Shown in pieces: positions 51,254-64,000 of a stretch of 64,000 nt of DNA (position 1 is the first letter of the stretch; each line of letters starts with the position of its first letter). This DNA comes from an uncultured Methanobacterium sp. GTDB lineage: Archaea > Methanobacteriota > Methanobacteria > Methanobacteriales > Methanobacteriaceae. The position numbers and the translations under genes are program-made. The notes below the pieces were generated by a model. It was not told the origin of the DNA. It worked only from the letters and a program-made list of their open reading frames with translations, and searched no databases. The stretch spans positions 496,001-560,000 of the forward strand of contig NZ_OY762015.1 in assembly GCF_963665055.1 (NCBI RefSeq), in the 5' to 3' direction.

Positions 51254-52183
51254 TTATTCATCCGATTTACAGAGTATGATATCACAACTTAGGCCTGTTT
51301 TATCCTTTTTAATGCATAGATTTTCATCTTCAATTATCACCAGATCACCCAGGTTAAGGGATGTGTGATCACTCAGTTTCATGGTGATAGTTTCTCCTGG
51401 ACCCGCAAGGAGTTCCCACCGGGTATTCAATGCCTCAACACCGGGTGAAAGTATTACTTCCACTTCATTTCCTTCTGTTTTGCGGACCCTTCCCACTTCA
51501 CCCTTGGTTAAGATTCTTGAAGCCATTTGAATATCTCTTGACTTTTCTAACATTTCCTGTTTAAGATCTTCACGCCATTTCTGCAGTTGTTTAACATCCT
51601 CGATCATGGTGGTTCTCAAAAGTTCCATGGCCTGTTTATGGTCCAGTTGGGGGTGAACAGTGAAAATATCGTATTGGCTGCTCACAGTAGGTGTAAGTTG
51701 TGCCACATCTTCCATAATTTTCCTAAATATTTTACCAACTTCATTCAGGTTTGTTTTTGATTTCCAGTGTTTTTTAAGGTGTTTATTGGCAATTTCCTTG
51801 GTAATTTTGTTTCCAAAAATAACGATTGAACTTTGACCACTCTTGACATTTTTTATTTCGGATCCGGTAAGTTCAACCTGGTGGTAACCACTGCTAGTAC
51901 CATATATCCTTTTCCGCCTGGTTTCAAGAGTAGTTCGAAGTTTCACCTCACCCACCAAAACTTCACCCAGATTACGCACTTTTTCAACATTATCAGTAAT
52001 TTTCAGATTTATTTCCAATTCTTTTGCTCTTTTATGGAGTTCTTCGGTGGTTTTTATTTTACCGGTGTACATCTCTTCTTCTAATAGTTCTCTCTGTTGT
52101 TTGTCTCCCAGAAAACCTATACTGCGTTTGTCACCGGCCATCACGCAACCTTTACTTCCAACATATGTTATAATCAGGCTCAT
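51254..52183 (-). CDS. DUF2121 protein (methanogen-conserved)
   Basis: Resembles the DUF2121 family of methanogens, with no known function. The 309 residues from the chosen start MSLIITYVGSKGCVMAGDKR echo the opening of proteasome-like Ntn hydrolases, but the nucleophile is not at residue 1. A middle helical region follows, and a C-terminal beta domain (GDLVIIEDENLCIKK). ATG at 52183 is preceded by AGGTGAT; the upstream 12 codons are leader. No neighbour points to its job. Confidence 0.7.
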   Translation of the reverse strand: MSLIITYVGSKGCVMAGDKRSIGFLGDKQQRELLEEEMYTGKIKTTEELHKRAKELEINLKITDNVEKVRNLGEVLVGEVKLRTTLETRRKRIYGTSSGYHQVELTGSEIKNVKSGQSSIVIFGNKITKEIANKHLKKHWKSKTNLNEVGKIFRKIMEDVAQLTPTVSSQYDIFTVHPQLDHKQAMELLRTTMIEDVKQLQKWREDLKQEMLEKSRDIQMASRILTKGEVGRVRKTEGNEVEVILSPGVEALNTRWELLAGPGETITMKLSDHTSLNLGDLVIIEDENLCIKKDKTGLSCDIILCKSDE

Positions 52184-52219
52184 TACATCACCTTTATAAT
52201 TGTTTAATAACAATTTCAA

Positions 52220-52523
52220 TGTTTAAGGGAATATTAATGTATTTATTTAATTGAAATATGGATTTACATTAAATATTGATCTATTTCAATAAATGAATAT
52301 GTTGATTTTAGGCTATCCATTATTCAATCTTCATTAAAATAATCCCCATCTTAAAAAATCCATATCTTTATTTATAGTCATCGATTGAATAACAAATAAT
52401 TAGTATTTATTTTTATATAAGTCTGTATCTATACATTAAAAAAACCAATAATTAAGCATTAATAACTCTAAACTTAATTCTAATAATTTATAAAATAAAA
52501 ATGGGCCTAAAATTATTGGTTTA
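52220..52523. other. 304-bp gap
   Basis: AT-rich; holds the DUF2121 promoter (on the minus strand) and the 3' end of the DUF362 gene. No gene, repeat or RNA is recognised. Confidence 0.35.
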
Positions 52524-53438
52524 TTAATTTTTGCGAATTGTTTTCAGTTTATTTGCTAATTTTTGACTTTCATCATCCAGTGGGATCAATTCGATTTCTT
52601 CGGGAGATGAAATACCAATTCCCAGTTTCACCGCCCGGTTGATCTGGCTCAATTCGAAGATTTTACCTTTAGAAACTTCATTTGTAGTCCCATAATAACG
52701 GAGAATTGCCACTCCCACCGCATCAAGGGCAACCCGGTCATTAGATGCTAAAATAAGCCCCGGTTCGACCATGGTTCCGGTGGCAGGACCTCCCTTAACA
52801 AATGCTTTCATAGCGTCCATCAAAATCAGGTCAACAGAATAATAATTGTTTATTTCTGCGATCATTGAACGCTGGTAAGGTGAGATGTGAAGTTCCGCCA
52901 TGTAGTCATAAATACTTCCCGGCAACCTTTTGGCAACCAGACCCACAGAATTTTTAAGGGAAAGGGTAAAATGACCTCCAAAACTATGAGTTTTAAGGCA
53001 ACAAGTTTGCACAATCATGTCTACATCAAATATTGTTTGGGGAAGGTAGAACCCCTTCAGCCAGTGTGTTCCATGCTTTTCAATTTTGACCCAGCTATCA
53101 AGCTCTTTTTCATTAAGAACCACCACTTCAAAGTCCATTTCACGTGAAAGTTTAAACACACCTCTTTTTTCTAGGATATCGTGGGTGTTTCCCATGCCAC
53201 TGCGCTCGAGAAGGGTGATACTTTCAGCTCCTGATTTTTCCAGATAATCAATTAGACTTTTCAGTGTCTCAGGATGGGTTGAAGCAGGGAAGGGATCTGC
53301 ACTATTGAAATTGGCTTTTAAAGCCACGTTTTTCCCTTTAAAATTATCAAGTTTAAATGAGTGAAGTACCTTTTTGATTCCAGATATTCGGCTGGTATCT
53401 TTAGTCAAGAATACTTTGGAATAACCATTTTTAGCCAT
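52524..53438 (-). CDS. DUF362 domain protein
   Basis: A 304-residue DUF362 protein. Seen: KVFLTKDTSRISGIKKVL, GKNVALKANFNSADPFPASTHPETL in pieces, VQTCCLKTHSFGGHFTLSLKNSVG in the middle (Cys pair and His), and the MDAMKAFVKGGPATGTMVEPGLILAS segment. Relatives often carry a ferredoxin domain, absent here. Role unknown, possibly metal or cofactor related. It is separated by 155 bp from the response regulator upstream on the same strand. Confidence 0.8.
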   Translation of the reverse strand: MAKNGYSKVFLTKDTSRISGIKKVLHSFKLDNFKGKNVALKANFNSADPFPASTHPETLKSLIDYLEKSGAESITLLERSGMGNTHDILEKRGVFKLSREMDFEVVVLNEKELDSWVKIEKHGTHWLKGFYLPQTIFDVDMIVQTCCLKTHSFGGHFTLSLKNSVGLVAKRLPGSIYDYMAELHISPYQRSMIAEINNYYSVDLILMDAMKAFVKGGPATGTMVEPGLILASNDRVALDAVGVAILRYYGTTNEVSKGKIFELSQINRAVKLGIGISSPEEIELIPLDDESQKLANKLKTIRKN

Positions 53439-53593
53439 TTCGTACCATCTCCTAAATTACCATATCTTCACCTAAATAATTTAAGAATAAAATTAAATTT
53501 GAATAGCTTAATCATTTTTTAAGTATAAATCATTATAAAAATGATTTTTAGGTATTTTAAAGATTTTTAGGCATTTAGTACAATAGCAGAGGG

Positions 53594-56244
<2,651 letters not shown>

Positions 56245-56395
56245 AAAATCACTAGAGATTTAGGCCCTGTTGGGGGTTTTTTGGTTATAATAACTTTTTA
56301 TTTCCCTGAAAAAGGGTTTCGAACTATTATCCGAGCACATATCCCCGGATAAGTGTACTAAGATATTTTAATCTTCTTATGCACTATCGGAGTAT

Positions 56396-56860
56396 TTATT
56401 CTAATGAATTAGGGGGATTGTTAATGAGCATCCAGTAAAATCCTAGGGTGGATACTGCTTCGATGAAATCATCAAATTCCACTGGTTTACTGACGTAGCT
56501 ATTTACCCCTAACTTGTAACTTTCCACTATATCCCGGTCTTCCTGGGATGAAGTTAAAACAACCACTGGTATACGGTTAGTCCGTTCATCCGCTTTGATT
56601 TTCTGTAAAACTTCCAGCCCATCCACTTTAGGCATTCTCAAATCCAATAATATGAGCTTGGGAAAATTTTCAACATCTCTATGGGCAAACTGTCCTGTGG
56701 CAAATATGAATTCCAGAGCTTCTGCTCCATCTTTCACCCAAACTACTTGATTGGCCAGATTTCTCCGTTTAAGTGCCCTCATGGTAAGTTCGGCATCGGT
56801 GGGATTATCTTCCACCAGTAAAATATCAGCCTCTTCAAAATCCATTAATACACCTTCCAT
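56396..56860 (-). CDS. Stand-alone response regulator (Rcp1-like)
   Basis: A single receiver domain of 154 residues. Seen: ILLVEDNPTDAELTMRALK, phospho-Asp in LILLDLRMPKVDG, and Lys in YVSKPVEFDDF. It ends in PNSLE and has no output domain. The start at 56860 follows a weak GAAGGTGTAT-like site; an ATG six codons later (56842) is possible. Probably carries phosphate between the membrane kinase and the others. Confidence 0.92.
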   Translation of the reverse strand: MEGVLMDFEEADILLVEDNPTDAELTMRALKRRNLANQVVWVKDGAEALEFIFATGQFAHRDVENFPKLILLDLRMPKVDGLEVLQKIKADERTNRIPVVVLTSSQEDRDIVESYKLGVNSYVSKPVEFDDFIEAVSTLGFYWMLINNPPNSLE

Positions 56861-56928
56861 TGGTCTTTAATCTATTGTTAATATTTCTATTTGACTTATT
56901 AAAAATCCTTTTCTAAATAATTCATCTT

Positions 56929-57825
56929 TTATTTAGGCTTTTCTTTGGGCAGGGTGAAATATATGGTTGCACCACCATCCACGGATCCTTCACCCCAAAC
57001 ACGTCCGCCGTGTCTTCTTACAACCCTCTGAACAATGGAAAGACCAACCCCAGTTCCCTCAAATTCTTCAGGGCTGTGCAGCCTTTGAAAGAGCCCAAAA
57101 AGTTTGTTAATGTATTTCATATCAAAACCGGCTCCATTGTCCTTGACGTAGTAAATGATTTCTTCTTCATCTATTTCACTGCCCACCTCAATTATAGCAG
57201 GGTCCTGGTTGCGTGTGAATTTGATGGAATTACCAATGAGGTTTTGAAACACCTGGCCCAGCATGGCTCTGTCGGCGTATGCAGGGGGGAGATTGCCCAC
57301 AGAGAATTGAATGTTTCGACCTTCCACATCTGTCTGGAATTCATTATAAACACTCTTTGCCAGGGCTGCCATGTCCAGTTCATTGAATTTCATCTCCTGA
57401 CGGCTGGCTCTGGATAAGAGAAGGATGTCATCAATAAGGTGTCCCATTTTAGAGGTATTATCTCTTACAATGTTCAGGAGCCTTATTCCCTCTTCATCCA
57501 GTTTATCCTCATAATCCTCCACCAGTATCCGTGAAAAACCATCAATTGCCCTTAATGGAACTCTCAAGTCATGTGATACTGAATATGCAAATGCCTCCAA
57601 TTCCTGGTTGGCATCTTCCAGTTTATCAGTTTGAACCTTTAATTTCTGGTTTAGTTCATTGAGTTTTCTTACCTTTTCAATCCTTTCGGCGAGAATAGCC
57701 ACTAGTACCACTACAATAATAAGCATTAATAAAAGGAAGTAATCTTCATTTGGAGGGACATTCAAAACGTTGTAAACAGGTTCTAGGGCATATATAAATG
57801 AGATTAACACCGGGTTAAAGACCAT
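56929..57825 (-). CDS. Membrane-anchored histidine kinase
   Basis: About 298 residues from ATG 57825, which is preceded by AGGAGGT. Two short N-terminal hydrophobic stretches (VFNPVLISFIYAL and the FLLLMLIIVVVLVAIL segment), a coiled coil (about 40-75), HisKA with VSHDLRVPLRAIDGFSRILVEDY (His in VSHDL), and HATPase (NLIGNSIKFT, DNGAGFD, GTGVGLSIVQR). The HisKA type is that of phytochrome-like kinases, but there is no photosensory domain. The open frame continues upstream to 57903 without a ribosome site. First gene of the four-gene cluster. Confidence 0.9.
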   Translation of the reverse strand: MVFNPVLISFIYALEPVYNVLNVPPNEDYFLLLMLIIVVVLVAILAERIEKVRKLNELNQKLKVQTDKLEDANQELEAFAYSVSHDLRVPLRAIDGFSRILVEDYEDKLDEEGIRLLNIVRDNTSKMGHLIDDILLLSRASRQEMKFNELDMAALAKSVYNEFQTDVEGRNIQFSVGNLPPAYADRAMLGQVFQNLIGNSIKFTRNQDPAIIEVGSEIDEEEIIYYVKDNGAGFDMKYINKLFGLFQRLHSPEEFEGTGVGLSIVQRVVRRHGGRVWGEGSVDGGATIYFTLPKEKPK

Positions 57826-58031
57826 TATTTTACCTCCTTTTTTTATTAAATTATTAAATGATTTATGTTCATTATTATACTTGTAATTTACCCCTCTATT
57901 CACAACTTTATAAATATTCCACCCAACTTGGGGATAACTATCACAATAATTTGATTAACGTTCTAAAAGATTAGATTAATAGCCTTATTTTAGAATGGAA
58001 TTAATAAAATATTGAAATACAAAATTAATCT

Positions 58032-58203
58032 GGGAATAATTGAATTAAAAAATTGGTTTAGAATTAGTGGAATTTTTACATAATAATTGTCCGGAATAAT
58101 TGAATTAAAAATAGTTAGTTTAGAATTAGTGGAATTTTTACATTGTATAGTCGGGAATAATTGAATTAAATAGTAAGTTTAGAATAGTGAAATTTTACAT
58201 AAT
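58032..58203. repeat. Three ~60-bp imperfect tandem units
   Basis: Units start GGGAATAATTGAATTAAA at 58032, 58093 (first base missing) and 58153, each followed by TTTAGAATTAGTGGAATTTTTACA. The third is shortened. They fill the gap between the kinase cluster and uvrA. Confidence 0.85.
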
Positions 58204-58424
58204 TAACCTTGAATTAGATTTTACGGTTATTTTTATGAAAATTATAGAACAGTATTTATGAAATTTATTATAATCTTATCTTTTTATTGGTTAAGCATTT
58301 GACTTTAATCAATTGATTAATGATAATATAAACAAATTAAAATAAAAAAAGAAAATGGTTGGGAAGTAAAGAATAATAAGTAATGTGGGGGTGGGAATTG
58401 ACTCACTCAGTAGTTCTTTAGTGA

Positions 58425-63548
<5,124 letters not shown>

Positions 63549-64000
63549 TTGTCAGCTACAATTAGCAACCCCAATGATTTACCTGAAAAACCAGGTGTAT
63601 ATCTCCTGAAAGATGTTAATGATGAGATTTTGTACGTGGGAAAGGCAAAATCTCTTAAAAAAAGGGTTAAAAGTTACTTTAAAGAAGAACTGGAAGATCC
63701 CAAAACCCGGGTTTTAATGAGTCACTTCCACCATATGGATTATATGGTGACAGATACAGAAAAAGAAGCTCTTATTCTAGAATCTAACCTGATTAAGAAA
63801 CATTTACCCCGTTACAACATACGCCTCAAGGATGATAAACGTTATCCCTATTTGCAGATAACCTCGGAGGACTATCCCCGTTTACTCATCACCCGTAATA
63901 TCAGGGAGGATGGTTCTCATTACTACGGGCCATTTACCGATGTCACATCAGTCCGGAGTCTTTTAAAACTCCTAAAACCAGTATTCCAGCTCAGGGATTG
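63549..64000 (+). CDS. uvrC: Excinuclease ABC subunit C, 5' part
   Basis: Dual-incision nuclease, truncated by the window end after about 150 codons. The start is a TTG at 63549, seven bases after GAGGA. Seen: the GIY-YIG nuclease domain with PEKPGVYLLKD and ILYVGKAKSLKKRVKSYF, then EKEALILESNLIKKHLPRYN and KDDKRYPYL, the standard N-terminal domain. The UVR and RNase H-like C-terminal domains lie outside the window. Confidence 0.96.
   Translation, partial: MSATISNPNDLPEKPGVYLLKDVNDEILYVGKAKSLKKRVKSYFKEELEDPKTRVLMSHFHHMDYMVTDTEKEALILESNLIKKHLPRYNIRLKDDKRYPYLQITSEDYPRLLITRNIREDGSHYYGPFTDVTSVRSLLKLLKPVFQLRD

Overview
The window reads as chromosomal DNA of a mesophilic methanogenic archaeon of the Methanobacteriales, most likely a Methanobacterium. 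The basis is a thermosome subunit, archaeal HMG-CoA synthase and thiolase, an archaeal PheS, a NikR with complete nickel ligands, response regulators with a methanogen output domain, TTG/GTG starts behind GGTG-type ribosome binding sites, TATA-box promoters, a tRNA gene without encoded CCA, and AT-rich intergenic DNA. Bacterial-type uvrA, uvrB and uvrC, known to have been acquired by this order, are also present. No methanogenesis enzyme lies in the window, so the genus is an inference.

Layout. 1-13 kb: thermosome, rhodanese, a mevalonate-entry pair (HMG-CoA synthase and thiolase), a 5-formyl-THF cyclo-ligase-like gene, a ferritin-like protein, a hotdog thioesterase, an Nmad3-domain protein behind tandem palindromes, MsrA, PolX, an RNase H-fold nuclease and a flavodoxin-PPOX fusion. 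13-30 kb: an accessory island with an orphan MNT-type nucleotidyltransferase, a type I-B (Tneap/Cst-like) CRISPR-Cas locus, and an array of 75 repeat units. Gene order is cas6, cas8, cas7, cas5, a HEPN-motif gene, cas3, vapBC, cas4, cas1, cas2. 30-36 kb: two zinc-ribbon membrane proteins, nikR, a divergent HisG, an unknown protein and a glutamine-synthetase-family enzyme. 36-50 kb: Lhr helicase with a phosphoesterase, an MsrP-like molybdoenzyme with a small membrane protein, pheS, a CitG-family enzyme, hemB, an endonuclease III relative, a GNAT, a methyltransferase, aroC, an unlisted Cys-rich microprotein and tRNA-Thr(CGT). 50-64 kb: a metallo-hydrolase with a frameshifted N-terminus, DUF2121, DUF362, a four-gene two-component cluster, and uvrBA divergent from uvrC, which is cut by the window end.

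The most notable region is the CRISPR island. A 242-residue protein with a canonical HEPN ribonuclease motif (RNSYVH) is translationally coupled on both sides, overlapping cas5 upstream and cas3 downstream. The only MNT-type antitoxin-like gene sits just upstream of cas6, and a VapBC pair lies between cas3 and the adaptation genes. This arrangement suggests that interference is linked to toxin-like RNases. One CRISPR spacer reproduces the anticodon arm of a tRNA-Ser(GCU). Tandem TGTTC-N8-GAACA palindromes precede cas1. A decayed repeat plus copied trailer sequence lies 0.7 kb past the array.

Intergenic DNA is rich in short tandem repeats of different unit lengths (11, 19, about 30, 40 and 60 bp), reported separately. 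Spacer targets, family assignments and conservation could not be searched and rest on motif recognition.
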